From NCBI GenBank assembly GCA_032207245.1, contig CM063508.1:90429462-90493461 (forward strand): a stretch of DNA of 64,000 bases. The letters are read 5' to 3'. This DNA is from Pardosa pseudoannulata. Taxonomy: Eukaryota; Arthropoda; Arachnida; Araneae; Lycosidae. The notes under the pieces are model-generated. The model ran no database searches and had not been told where the DNA came from. It saw only the letters and a program-made list of their open reading frames with translations. The translations under genes and the position numbers were made by a program. This document shows, piece by piece, positions 1 to 12,370 of this stretch; the stretch's first letter is position 1, and each line of letters begins with the position of its first letter.

Positions 1-142
1 ATAAGGCCTTTAATCAATTGATAATTTCTCGCTATAGTACCCGCGCATTCTCCATCGAGAAAAGGAATCATAAACTGAATCTGTTGCTTTTTCAACATCT
101 ACAAGTTGGCATCTGAAAAGGCCTCAATTGGTTGTTCTAGAC

Positions 143-789
143 CAGTGGTTCTCAACGAGGGCGATACCGTCCCCCAGGGGACGGTGGGACTATGCTGGTG
201 GGCAATGAACTTGTTTAGGGCGGTAAAACGGCGATGTAAGCAGGTTTTGCCTTTCAGACTTAATTTTAAAAATACTACATACATGTATTACATTAATTAT
301 ATAATTTACTCAATTTTTACCAGTAATAAAACAAACTTTCATTGTGGTACCAGAACCAGTCAATACCTATGTTCTGTGTAAAATTGGTCGAAATTCCGAA
401 AAATATATTTTATCAACGGCATTCGTTTGGTTTGGTTTGGAGCGCTACGGTCTACTGTTTTGCCACAAGAGGGCTCTTGAGACCGGGTCATCCTACTTAA
501 AACCGATTTCGAAAGGCTACAAACATCTATGCCCCAGTGAGAGCCAAATCCATGAACTCCGGAACCGAAGGTCAGCGGCCTAACCATTCACATTCGTTTA
601 AGCGTTGTTTTAGCGTGTTTCAGTAACAAAAGTGTGATTTGTTACTCTATTGAAGAAAATTACTTATTGCCTCTTATAATTGAGTACTTCTCCTATGCTA
701 TACTTTAATGGATTATTACAAGGAGGGGACTTTAAACACATTTCGGCCTCGTAGAATGGGGGTAGCTTAAAAAGGGTCGAGAATCACTA
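143..789. mobile_element. hAT-type non-autonomous element (MITE) with 8-bp TSD
   Basis: The ends form imperfect terminal inverted repeats: the left begins CAGTGGTTCTC and the reverse complement of the right reads TAGTGATTCTC (9 of 11 match). Near-matching 8-bp flanks follow: TTCTAGAC at 135-142 and CTGTAGAC at 790-797 (6 of 8). The left copy fits the known hAT target preference nTCTAGAn. No transposase is visible. A tRNA-derived SINE sits inside at about 429-590, so this MITE is the older insertion. The family call rests on TIR and TSD form only. Confidence 0.6.
429..590 (-). mobile_element. tRNA-derived SINE, copy 1, nested in hAT MITE
   Basis: Diverged copy of the SINE family that recurs through the window. 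The plus strand shows the (TTTGG)n tail, then the body, then a degraded tRNA-like head, so the RNA sense is minus. The flanks share CATTCGTTT at 420-428 and 591-599, a 9-bp target-site duplication. The B-box region is mutated (AGAGCCAAATC in place of the reverse of GGTTCGAATCC), which points to an old, inactive copy. Confidence 0.75.
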
Positions 790-797
790 CTGTAGAC

Positions 798-1870
798 ATT
801 AATAAAATATTTTAACCCCAAAATATCTACTAAAAAACGTAAATTGGATTCAGAGTGTAATGCTCTTATGAAAGGACCTGGAAATAGTTTTTAAGGTTTT
901 TAAAACTTTAGAATGAATTTTATTAGTCTGATAATTTTTTTCACTTACTTGACGTAAAAACAAGTTTCTCCCCTTGTCCCAGGAACTAAATAATACTAAC
1001 TCTTAATCCATATTCTAAAAACTGGAAGATCTCGAGGTACCTGGCAACATAGCTCAGAATTTGCTAAGAACTTGGTGTAAAGTTTAGGAGTAGTGTTGCT
1101 AAGAGTTGTACCAAAAAGGAAGGTAATTGTAGTGAAATAATGTTGCAGTAATACTGCTATTGATCAAGCTTTTACCCGTTTAATTATCATTCTTGAATAA
1201 CTGTCTTTATTTATATGTATATCGTGCGATTTTCCAACTGAGTAAAAATTATTCCGCACATCTAGTTTTTTTCCTCAAAAACTTTTCAAAAGAAAATTGC
1301 GAGTTGAAAATGTTATAAACATGATAAATTTTAACTTCAGATGACATTTTTAGAAATAATTATCTAAACGACGAATATCAAATTATTAATACATTTCAGA
1401 TATAAGTTTTCATATATATCAACGGTGGGTAAATGCGGCTCTCTTATTTTGTAAATCCATTTAATTACGATGTTATTTGGATAGATCATCCAATTGCGAA
1501 ATCATACTTCGAAAAGTGACTGGGGGATCTAAAACATTAGAAATGAATGAGACATCGCAAATGTAGACCTGCTTCAATAACAGTTTGGGAAATGCCGAAT
1601 ATCCTAACTTAAAGAAAACTACTTGCTGTCTAAATTCAATTTTTGATATGCGATTCAATATGAATTTAGTAAAATCGAAATATCGTTCCCAGTGGAATTA
1701 TCTTACAGAACTTCTGCGGACAAATTTTGCACCCAATCCGAAACGCTTGACCAGAGGATACAGTTGAATATTTTCTTTTCTTATCAATACGTTTTTACTA
1801 TATTTTAACTTTATTGATAAAGTTGTGAAAATATTTAGTAAAATTCGCCCTTTTTAATTATATATTTCCC
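798..1870. other. AT-rich stretch without recognised feature
   Basis: No coding region or repeat was recognised. The phrase AATGCGGCTCTCTT near 1434 also occurs in each 345-bp unit that starts at 1871, so a degraded piece of that repeat may lie here. Confidence 0.4.
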
Positions 1871-2905
1871 GTGTATTTTACATAGCACTAAGATTGTGTA
1901 CCATTTTAATTAAATTAAAAATACATTTATTTATTTAATAATGTGTAAATATACTGCGGTTCTTGATACAAAGAACGGAAATGCGGCTCTCTTTGACCTC
2001 ATGTGCCTCTACTAGTAAAGAAATAATAGGATAAGAGTAAAAAAGTAAATTTCATAGGTGGTATTAGTACTTGAAGGAGAATAGACCTCTGAATAGTTGG
2101 AAATTAAGCTGAATATTGATTCTTTGTTTATCACGGTTTGGAATATTTTAAAGGCAACTACTGTATTAATCGACAAGCCAATCACTAAAAAAAGGAGTTG
2201 AATGAAATAATTTACGTGTATTTTATATAGCACTAAGATTGTGTACCATTTTAATTAAATTAAAAATACATTTATTTATTTAATAATGTGTAAATATACT
2301 GCGGCTCTTGATACAAAGAACGGAAATGCGGCTCTCTTTGACCTCATGTGCCTCTACTAGTAAAGAAATAATAGGATAAGAGTAAAAAGGTAAATTTCAT
2401 AGGAGGTATTAGTACTTGAAGGAGAATACACCTCTGAATAGTTGGAAATTAAGCTGAATATTGATTCTTTGTTTATCGCGGTTTGGAATATTTTAAAGGC
2501 AACTACTGTATTAATCGACAAGCCAATCACTAAGAAAAGGAGTTGAATGAAATAATTCACGTGTATTTTATATAGCACTAAGATTGTGTACCATTTTAAT
2601 TAAATTAAAAATACATTTATTTATTTAATAATGTGTAAATATACTGCAGCTCTTGATACAAAGAACGGAAATACGGCTCTCTTTGACCTCGTGTGCCTCT
2701 ACTAGTAAAGAAATAATAGGATAAGAGTAAAAAGGTAAATTTCATAGGGGGTATTAGTACTTGAAGGAGAATACACCTCTGAATAGTTGGAAATTAAGCT
2801 GAATATTGATTCTTTGTTTATCACGGTTTGGAATATTTTAAAGGCAACTACTGTATTAATCGACAAGCCAATCACTAAGAAAAGGAGTTGAATGAAATAA
2901 TTCAC
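1871..2905. repeat. Tandem repeat, three copies of 345 bp
   Basis: The phrase GTGTATTTTA-AGCACTAAG recurs at 1871, 2216 and 2561, an exact 345-bp period, and the copies differ at only a few bases. Because 345 is divisible by three, each unit shows the same roughly 73-codon open frame on the minus strand (2012-2233, 2357-2578, 2702-2962) encoding a hydrophobic peptide. No family was recognised. The shared frame is best read as a by-product of the repeat, since the third copy's open frame continues into unrelated sequence. The third unit ends where GGCAACTAAAC begins. Confidence 0.9.
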
Positions 2906-2962
2906 GTTTTGGCAACTAAACATTGTGACATACTTCTGTATTTGTAGAGAGATGACACACAA

Positions 2963-3840
2963 CAGAATAACGTTTTTTGTTCGCGATCATTGTGTCAGAA
3001 ACAAACTGCACGCAAACAAACTCACACGCAAAATTCTGTACACGCAAATAAAAGATAAAGACATCGAACAACACAAAGAAAAAAAAAAGACTACGTAAAA
3101 TATGCAATTCCACTTGAAATATTAATACTTAATACAAAATTGAAGCGTGTGCATAGCAAATTTATCATTTTTTAAACTCTAAACTAAGCTTTTCTTCTGA
3201 AGTTAATGTAATATAATTTCTTTAAGGTATTTAAATAATACCAAAATATAATTCATTTTATCTGAAATTTCTATGTTTTTGGTATAGAAGCCGGCGAGAA
3301 CTAAAAACGCGAAAAACATTTTCTTAAACAAATAAAAAATTTCATAATACGTTTAAGCTAATTTAGTGGATGTATTAATTTACTTTCTAAGAAAAGGTTA
3401 CCTCATTCTTTCTAAAAGAGTCTTGCATGTTAAAAATGAATATTTTTTCGATAAACCGTAAGTCTTTCACAATTTAAATTATGCAAATATCTTTGACAAA
3501 TTAAAAACTGCTTAAACTCTCATAAAATCAGGAGATAATTTGTCTTAACTGATTAGAATGAAAAATGTAGAACAATGAATAGAGGAGTTTTGAAATAAAG
3601 AAAGTGTACATGATATATTACGATCCGTACCATAACTTAATTTCGGATATATGTATTAACCTACAACTTAAAGTAATCTCAAATTTTAATCTTAATTAAA
3701 AACCTTTTAAATTATCAATACCATAAAAAGTATTTATTCATTTAAATTCACAAGATTTAACATATATTCAGATAGAGAAGCTTTGGTTGACATTCGAAAG
3801 TACAGAAAATGATGTTTCAGCAGTTACTTTTAAGAGAAAA
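2963..3840. other. AT-rich stretch without recognised feature
   Basis: No gene, transposon end or tandem repeat was recognised. The composition is strongly A/T with many short homopolymers. Confidence 0.4.
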
Positions 3841-3849
3841 TAAAAGGGA

Positions 3850-4147
<298 letters not shown>

Positions 4148-5672
4148 AAGCTCTACAAAGCTTTGTAGATACGAGCAAATCTACACAGATGATTTGTACA
4201 AAAAATCTATTATTTAATAAAAAAAAAACCTCAATTTCTCTATTTTAATTCTGCTTGGGGTAAGTAAGAAATTTTAGGGTAGAAATGTTACTTTTACAGA
4301 TCATAAATTCAGTTATTGATCACTCAAAAGAAACTGAAGTAAGACTTTTCAAAATTAAATTTTTTTCAAATAACTCTTGTTAATCCCATCAAATAAAAAT
4401 GATTTATGGGAGACGTCATTCATTTCATGTGTCAATGTAGACTTGACGTCCCCAAGATGCTAAGAACTCTCTCCGGCAAGTACCTCCTGTGAATTAGTAT
4501 CTAGTTATATTACACAATTATTTCACTCTCGAGTTAATTCTGCTTTGTTTAAAATGTTCAAGATACTATGTTTACGTAAAAAATAATATAAAAAATCAAC
4601 TTGGCAATGTAAAAAAATATCTCGTTTCTCTACACATTCTAAAATGTTTCGGAATTTTTCATTCTTTACACAATTACAAATTTATTTGTTATTTAATTGC
4701 TGTCCGTTAACATAATTATATCAAATTGATTAAATGTTACATAACAGTGCATATTTCAAAATTGAATGGTCTGTTCTAAGTTCGCCCATAACTGTTCAGA
4801 TGAGAAAAATTAAATAGTATTTTTTGGATACACCAAATTCAGTTTTATTTGTGTATGACAAGGAACTAGCTAAAAGAAATATTTTGTTTGCCTGGATGTA
4901 TTTTTTCTGTCTGGTATTCATCCCATTGATTATAATTCTTTTTGTATCAGTATTCTTATAAGACCTCGGCAAGATAGAAGAACTTAATTTTATCCTAGAA
5001 ACCACAAGTTTCCTAATATTAGCTTTATTTTCTAAAAAAGCTTCTACGGAAACTTCCCTGAAACCAATTTATCTACGGACGTTGAACCTTCTGTAGTTCT
5101 AAAGGCATCTCTATTTCTGATTTTTGCATCAAAAACACCGCACTTTCCCCGTCAGTATTTTAATTACCCGGTTAAGAACAAAGAAAATAATTTTAACTAC
5201 CGGGGGAGGGATAAAACCAACAAGGAGCTGTTTAAACACTAAAATCTCAAAGTCATCAACCAAATTCTGATAAAACAATCGATCTACTTCGTATACCTGA
5301 CCAGTTTTCTTTTAATTTTAACAAAACCTTTTTGTTTTTGAAGAATATAAAACATTCAATTGGTAAGATACCAATAATGTTACTTGACTCTACTCACAGA
5401 CAACAATAATCCAATAAATTAGGAACCAAACTTCAACTTTTTTTTTACGGCATCAACAAAGTTAAAAATGTTATTTTTTTTTTCAGATAAAAACATCAGA
5501 TTTTATTTTCTCCTGTTAGGGTAGGAACACTTTATGTTGAAATTAAATTATGTAGTTATAAACTATTTTGAAAGGAATGCTATACACAAGATTTGTGACT
5601 TTGTTACGAAAATAAAATGCTTGGGCTGGAAAACATTCTTTTGTATAGATATACTCTTGCATATTAGATGTA
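4148..5672. other. AT-rich stretch without recognised feature
   Basis: Scanned on both strands. The short open frames (for example 4796-5005 minus, 5534-5716 plus) have no recognisable motifs. Confidence 0.4.
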
Positions 5673-6429
5673 TGATGGAACCTCGATCTATCGTTTTTCA
5701 AAAGAACGAAAATTGAAGACGATGAATGCGGGAAAACTATGGATACAGAAAATCGGTAAAATGTAATAGTTAAATATATTATTTCTTAACGCACTAAATG
5801 GAAGTATTTAAATTTTTATAGAAATATAAGTTATATTTAGAATGACACTTAAGATAAAAATATTTTGTAATTGATACTTGCCTTTGTACAAGTTTATTGT
5901 CAACTTGTACAAAGTTATACTCATTTGTTGCAAGTTTATTGCAACAAATAAGTATTCTGAGTATGAGCATTTACCTATGTAGGTACATTATCACCGTTAC
6001 TGTAAGAGTATTTAAATAAATTATTTTAGTTGTCCGAAGGCTTCGTGTACTTTGCTCTCGTGTTCCCTTTCTCATGATCTTGCCTGCGTAGATCCTTTAT
6101 TGTTTTGACCCAACAAGTTATTAGGTTACTAATCCTATGGTAATCTAGGAAAGCCCCTTAATGCACTAGAAATATTTTTATAATTTACACGACCTTGAAA
6201 CTTTCATATCTACACAAAAATAACTAGATACTTCAGTTCTAAATTTCACAAAAACATACATCCGCGCAGGGCAAAGCGACGGATCCAAAATTTTTCACAG
6301 ATAGGTTCTGTAAATCATATAATCCAGGAACGACGAATGCGTGAAAAATAATATTGGTTCCATCCGAGTAAATTCAAGCACAAATGACTCGACTGACCAA
6401 AGCTAGAAAAACAGATCAAGATTTCACTG
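5673..6429. mobile_element. Degenerate pogo/Tigger-type element
   Basis: The left end carries TGGAACCTCGATCTATCG (5676-5693), a typical pogo/Tigger terminal form. The right end AGATCAAGATTTCACTG (6413-6429) is its inverted counterpart. Inside, the minus strand at 6125-6157 reads GAFLDYHRISN, which matches GAFLDNQRVSN in the related copy near 63.6 kb. Both copies lie about the same distance from their right ends (about 270 and 264 bp), which supports a shared internally deleted structure. Stop codons interrupt the frame and no catalytic domain is present. Confidence 0.5.
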
Positions 6430-6640
6430 TGCTTGAAATCAAAAAACTTCCTAATGAGAGCTAAATTTTTCATAAATGAAATAAATAAAAGGGTTATCTG
6501 AGGGACATAGACGGGAAGTCGAAGAATCCTTGAACGATGATCAGAGGAAAATCAACATTAGTTCTATCTAAAATTCATTCGGGACCAAATGAACGATTAA
6601 TACGGGAATGTACGGGTTCCACTATATATAAAACTAAGAA
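6430..6640. mobile_element. Second pogo/Tigger-like terminal fragment
   Basis: The segment ends in GGACCAAATGAACGATTAATACG...GGTTCCACTATA, a right-end form like the one closing the copy at 63.9 kb (GGACCAAATTAATCGGACGA...GATTCCACTG). A phrase around 6437-6500 (CTTCCTAATG, CATAAATGAAATAAA, GGGTTATCTG) recurs at about 6640-6705, so the neighbourhood carries a local diverged duplication. Confidence 0.35.
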
Positions 6641-7505
6641 GCTTCCTAATTTAGCCTCGTTTTTTTTCATAAATGAAATAAAGGGTTATCTGGAAGAGAG
6701 TCGGAAATAAATTAAAAATAAATCTTGCAGGACATAGTTTTTACATTAGCTGTCACCTATTCTGATTTAAAAGCGAAAAGAGCAACATTTTGTAACACTA
6801 GTATCTAAATAGTTCCTCGTTAACAGATGACTCAGTATAATCCCGGTAATGTATGGATCTGTGATCTGAGGAGCGCCTCGGTCAAAACCACGGGATATAG
6901 AGGCATAACTCATGCAAGAACGCGGCACAATTTTCTTGATTTTTCTCTAATGACTCGATTTGCCCACCCCGAAATTCTAATTTCGCATTTTTTTGTTAGG
7001 CGACTCGGTGCGTGTGACCAGAGACTTGCCCCATTATTCATCGCCGTCCTTCACTTTTTAAGGCCAGATACTCCTCTGTGCAACAGCCTACATCCCAGCG
7101 CCAAGCCCACGCCGTCGGATTCAGTGGGATGAATGCATGAATATCAGGACGAGCATCATAGCTATCTTTAACGCAGAGGCAGTCGTCGATTCCACAGAGT
7201 TCACTCCCAGCGCGTTCGGAATTCCTTTACCCAACAGCCAATCGATATCCACCATCATTTTTTTTCTTCTTTAATCTTCCATTGCCCAGTTATACGGAAT
7301 GAATGATAGACTTTCATGACACACAATACGTATCTAGGTAATTTATATTAATAGTGAAATTCTTTTTTAAGGCGCTCCACAGAACAACCATACTAGGACA
7401 TTGAGAATATTATATTATATATTATTTACAGTTTGTCCGCCTGGTTGTATATAACAAACAAATTATTCAATTGTTTTAATAAAAAATACGTACATCTAAA
7501 TTAGT
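6641..7505. other. Unassigned stretch with a GC-richer core (about 6830-7250)
   Basis: The core is less A/T-biased than its surroundings and holds a 101-codon open frame on the plus strand (6827-7132) with no recognisable domain. A pyrimidine-rich TTTTTTTGTTAG near 6990-7001 could be a splice acceptor, but no partner exon is apparent. It could be an exon, a conserved non-coding element or an old transposon piece. Confidence 0.25.
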
Positions 7506-7509
7506 TTAA

Positions 7510-8028
7510 CCCTTTAAAGTTCATAATTAGAAATTCTTGGATATAATATCGATTGGATCGTTTATAATATTACCTATGAACCTTATAAATGTGAAAATTA
7601 ATGAAAACAAGTATATCAGGAGTTGTAGATGTGAGCAGTAGTTTAACTGTAAAACCTTCGCCCTGTACGGCTTGAAAATAATACTTCCATAAAATTTAAA
7701 TTATATTGGAAAAATAATGAATAATTATCATTAATACTATGCAATAAATAAATATCTAAACCATTTATAAGTGTTGTTTCATGTAAGTTCTTTTATTTGG
7801 GATTATAAAACACGAAAAATATAATTCCTGATTGTTTCAAGCAAAACAAGTTTAAAAGTGTATATTTGAAAGTGAAAAATAAATAATGTAATTTGCTAAC
7901 ATCTATAGATAGTTTGATAAGTGTCAAAAACGTAGAAAATCTAAAAAGTCATTCATATATCTTTAAACAGAAGAGGAAAAATAATTCTAACAGCTGGTTT
8001 CGCTGTGAAACCACTGTCCTTTAAAGGG
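7510..8028. mobile_element. piggyBac-like MITE, 519 bp, TTAA-flanked
   Basis: Ends are CCCTTTAAAG (7510-7519) and its exact inverse CTTTAAAGGG (8019-8028), flanked on both sides by TTAA (7506-7509, 8029-8032). TTAA duplication plus CCC/GGG termini is the hallmark of piggyBac-type transposition. No coding capacity is present. Confidence 0.7.
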
Positions 8029-8032
8029 TTAA

Positions 8033-8557
8033 AGAGGGTTGGACTTGGATAATGTAGATAAAAGTATTTTCTGAAGAGGAATATTCCCCACATGCAGGTT
8101 TAAAAATTCAACCATTTGTTAAGCAAGGGAGGTATATGAAATAAGTATCTTACAAAAATAGAAAAGAATGAATGCCCAAAATTTAATTTAAAAATCATTC
8201 TTATACTGTGCTGGAAGCATTTCCAATTTCTTTAATTAAAAAATATTCCCGATAACAGTCCATTATGTTCCAGTATAATAAGTTTTAAAACGTTGGAATG
8301 GATTGAGGGTGCCTGGAAGAAGCTCGGAAGATAATCCAAGGATCTTAACATTCAAGAAAGCCTGAAGAATACCGAGCTAAGGAAGGCTTCCAATTAGATG
8401 GTTAAAAGATACTGGAAAAAATTAAAAACTCTTAAAATTAAGCCTTGGTGAGAAGTTGCTGCAGATAGACTTGGAAAGAGCGTGTGGTTGAGGCAATCAA
8501 GGACTGTAAGGGGCCGTTGTACTTATGAAGAATCTAGATTTCTATTGCACTAAAAAA
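8033..8557. other. Stretch without recognised feature
   Basis: No gene or element end was recognised. The Helitron begins at 8558 directly after a run of A. Confidence 0.4.
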
Positions 8558-9467
8558 TCCCTTATATAATAATAGCTTAAGATATCTGTCCGTTCTTCCT
8601 CAAATTTATGAAAAAGTTAGACCTGGAATGGATAGAGGCATCCATATTAGATTCTTGATGAGTTAGGGATACCAAAATTCAAAGCGTATTCAAAAACTTT
8701 TGAAATCCACCCCTTTCTCCCCCTTTTCGATCGTTTAATGCCATTAATTCAAGCCCTATATTCCCCAGTCAAGAACAGGCTATGATTAAATTCATCAATT
8801 TATCACATTATAAGTAGATGAAAATAACATTTTTCTAGCATTATGACGTCCTTCTTTTAACCATCTCATTTAATCATTTCTTACTTTAAATTATTTAAAT
8901 ATCGTCTGCATTATTTTTATGTATTTTATCACGGAACTTAGATATTACATAAATAATTTTCTTTGATATTTGGCTTAAATAATAGATTGGGTACATAGGT
9001 GATAATTTTAAATTTAATAATTGATTTTTTTTTTGTTTCGATGAAAATTTTATCACCGGTATTAACAACAAATTCTTTTCATAAAAGTCTCAGAGTCTAT
9101 TTCACGAACTGATAAATATCTAGCTTTTAAGTTATATATCTTTGAAAATTAAGAAGTTTGTTCGTTTGTGTGGTTTTTATACATAACCATACGGTTTGCA
9201 ATCGGTTCTCTAAATTTTGGACATTATTCGTATATACCGCAAATAATCAACATTTAAACAACTGCTGTCCATCTTATCACGTAATATGATAAGATAAATT
9301 AAGGTTGGCAACTAACATGCGGTCAGTAACGATAAACAAATTATTGAGCTTGTACCAGATAATTCTCAGCCAAAAAACAAACCATTTTTTTTACCTGCCT
9401 CATAAGGTACTGTCAATTCTCGACAATTAAAAATTTTAATCCCGAAATATGACAGGCTATTTGCTAG
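8558..9467 (+). mobile_element. Non-autonomous Helitron, copy 1 (about 910 bp)
   Basis: Starts TCCCTTATATAATAATAG after a host A and ends CTAG before a host T, the A|T target typical of Helitrons. Eight bases before CTAG lies a decayed hairpin (9441-9456, CCCGAAATATGACAGG) that is perfect in copy 2. Shared internal blocks, such as ACCTGGAATGGAT near the 5' end and CCAAAAAACAAACCATTTTT near the 3' end, align with the copies at 51 and 61 kb. No Rep/helicase coding is present. Confidence 0.75.
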
Positions 9468-9589
9468 TTTCCTAATATTTTTCAAACAATAAACCTATGT
9501 TAGGGTACGACTTTAAATTAAAGTCTATTGAGATCCCAATCTTGCTTAATATTTTAATGCATGAAAATCTTTGGATTTTATACTCCACA

Positions 9590-9611
9590 CAACAACGGGG
9601 AACCGTTGTTG
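9590..9611. other. Short perfect hairpin
   Basis: Arms CAACAACGG (9590-9598) and CCGTTGTTG (9603-9611) pair perfectly around a GGAA loop. It is GC-richer than its context. Function unknown. Confidence 0.6.
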
Positions 9612-10333
9612 ACATAGTACTATATAATAACAGATTTGAGCACGTGTCTTTAAAGATATTTCCTTTAATCTACAGTGAGTCTACGATATCAATAACATCA
9701 CAATGAACTTCCAAAGCTATTTTATTTTGTTTTGTATCTGTTTGAAAATTGAATATTTCATTAACGGTACATTTATGTAAAAAAATTCAAATCGCGAGAT
9801 AAATATTAAAAGCTATTAATTGTTACAAATGCAGCCGCATTAAAGTCATTTCACATGTAATAGGATAGTTTACATCATTATTTCTTCTAAGACCTTAGAA
9901 TAAAGAATTTTTTTTTTTAGAATTCATGGAAAATATTAAAAGAATAAATAGTAGAAATACCTATAATTTATTTTACAATATGCCTATAATATTTCTTTTA
10001 AATGCACAATTAATAGATTTTTGTTTCAAAATGTATTCATTTTTTCTAATTTTTTATTTCATAAGATAAGTAACTGATAAATATCAAAGGGATATGACTG
10101 TAAGAAATGCATTTGGAGTGAGAGTTTCAAATATTTCTAATATAACTATACATTTATGCAAAACAAAAATTTTTGAAATGTTATTAGTAATAATAAGAGA
10201 TTTGAAAAAAAATTTTCAATTTTACACTCCTTTTCAAAATCCACTCAAAATACAGTTTCTTTTAAGTCAAAGAGTTTTTTGCTGGATGAGATCCCGCCTA
10301 CCCTCCTTTCTTTTAAATTAATTTTACAGTTTA

Positions 10334-10393
10334 CACTAAATCACAAATTTGTGATGAAAATCACACTCAGTTTATTTAATTTGTGATTAAGTG
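10334..10393. repeat. Foldback palindrome ATCACAAATTTGTGAT with repeat arm
   Basis: ATCACAAATTTGTGAT (10340-10355) is a perfect 16-bp palindrome. The larger arm CACTAAATCACAAATT (10334-10349) also pairs with AATTTGTGATTAAGTG (10378-10393) at 15 of 16 positions. The segment can form either of two hairpins. Confidence 0.65.
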
Positions 10394-12294
10394 AATGTTT
10401 CAGTCTATTTAGTATGAATGTTATGTGTTTCCTTTGTGTTTTCTTTGTTAATTCAAATAGATTTTAAATATTCAATTTTTGTAAAATTTTTCCTCAAAAT
10501 GTTGTTTTTGTTTGTGTATCAATTTGTTGAGTTACGATCCCCTCGCCAGATTTCAAACGCCACGCTGCAAGCACGCCACGCACGCAAGCTGCAAGCACAC
10601 CAATTTCGCCAAATGTGGTTGAAGCACCAACAAGATCCATGATTAGAAACAGGAGAGTGGGCTAAGAAGAGGAGTTGAATAATAAAAGTACGCATATTTT
10701 GGTAATAACTATATGCATTGCAGAATAATGAACATTTTAAGTCTTTTTTAGATTCGCACTCTTAAGTTTCATTTGAAAATTCGATGAAAGAAAAAAAAAT
10801 CGAATTTGTAGTTACATTTCGCCCAGATGAAAGTTCACTACAGCCATTTTAGTATATTGTGGAGAGTGCGGGTTCATTCGAAAGTATTTCGAAATATATT
10901 TGAAAAAATTGTACAAAAGTTATTTGAAATGGTATTATTCAAGGCAAGTAATTATGCCAGTAATCGGAAACTACACACAAAATTTTAAAAAAAAATATTA
11001 AACATTCGTTCTTCCGATTAAGTTTGAAACAAAAGTAATGCACGAAAGTAATTCAACATCAATTGAAACAAAATTAGATAACAGCCATAGACTGGAATTC
11101 TTTTGGAGACTCTGTGCTTGTTTACCCCCAATATGTATGTTTGGAATATGAGTAATAATAAACTCATAAGACTTATTCTGCCGTTAAGAAATTTAACTTA
11201 AAAATAAGGATAAAAATACTTCACTTGCCATTTACTTCAATTAAAAAGAGAACTTGCGAAACTGTTACACAACTCAATATACCTTTTGAAGACGGGAGTA
11301 TCATATATGCAACATCTTTCAAATTGAACCAGATAATTTTTCTAGTATTCAAATGTCTCTAATAGACAAGTTCAACTATAACAGACATAAGGCTACCTCT
11401 AGTGGAAATAAAGAATGCTAATTAAATGTTTTATTTAAAATATCATTAATGACACACTTAAAATTATTATTAATTATTCGACCTGAGTCAATTTGAAAGA
11501 CGTTGAATATATGATGCATTCGTCCTCAGAGGGCAAGTCATCCTAATTTTAAGAACCTTATTATAGAAGGATGGAAAGTTTTACAACACAGCATCGTATA
11601 TAATTATGAATAGGAAAAATGTAATAATTAACACTTTTACATTCATTGAGAGTATAAAAACACGCCTTCAAAATTACATGCAATTTCAGACATCGCGTAT
11701 AAAAGTAGAATCTAATACTATATGTAAGTCAAAATTAATTGGCTAAATGTATTAATTAAATTATCAAATGTCTATGAGTCTGACCTCCGCGACTAGGTCA
11801 AGAGACGAGTACCCAGCCTACATTTGCGGTTTTTCATACCCACGTTCAAATGATAGTTTAATGCAACGAGTATAGAACAGTGGACCAATAGAGAAAACGA
11901 CGAATATGCATCGACGGCAGCGGCAAAATCGAGGGATTTGAACTTTGATAGAAAATGATATTTCAATGAATTCATCAAAATTAATTTATTCGCCATAGCT
12001 TTTTGTGTACATTTCCTTTTTTTACGCAATCGTAAAATAATAAGAGTTATTAGAGGTTTGATTATCTTGTATAGACTTTGGAAAAGTTATTTTTTATTTG
12101 ATTTCCAACTTTCTTACTGTTATTCTTATATTAAAAGTGTAAAAGCAGTCATGAGCCTCAGAAAATGTATCTTATAATACGCCTGTTTAAAGCAACCAGA
12201 AGGACTAAAACTTTGTTTTTAATTAAATTATGCATATTATTTAATACTGGCATCTCTGTCCTACTTGCAAAATTATGAAAATTCGTCAACTATT

Positions 12295-12370
12295 TTAAAG
12301 TGCGGTCCGCGACCATGCATAAGATTGCCAATGTGGCCCTTGAACCCTTACATATTGAAATGTATAAATA
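12295..12370 (+). mobile_element. hAT-like fragment (GCGGTCCGCGACC motif)
   Basis: GC-rich fragment containing TGCGGTCCGCGACC followed by AAGATTGCCAATGTGGCCCTTGAACCC. A recognisable inverted relative lies at 60194-60240 on the minus strand, which makes this a dispersed family. Ends with GCGGCCCGCG-like sequence are typical of several hAT families, so the class call is tentative. Confidence 0.4.

Larger units (their letters stand above)
9468..12294. other. AT-rich stretch with two palindromes, otherwise unassigned
   Basis: Contains the hairpin at 9590-9611 and the foldback at 10334-10393, listed separately. The plus-strand frame at about 10530-10642 is less AT-biased and encodes a His/Gln/Arg-rich peptide, but no domain was recognised. 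Other open frames (10094-10321, 11793-12029 minus) look incidental. Confidence 0.35.

Noticed and set aside
2012..2962. Three paralogous small membrane-protein genes
   Set aside because: The frames coincide with a 345-bp tandem repeat whose non-coding parts are equally conserved; there is no evidence of separate genes.
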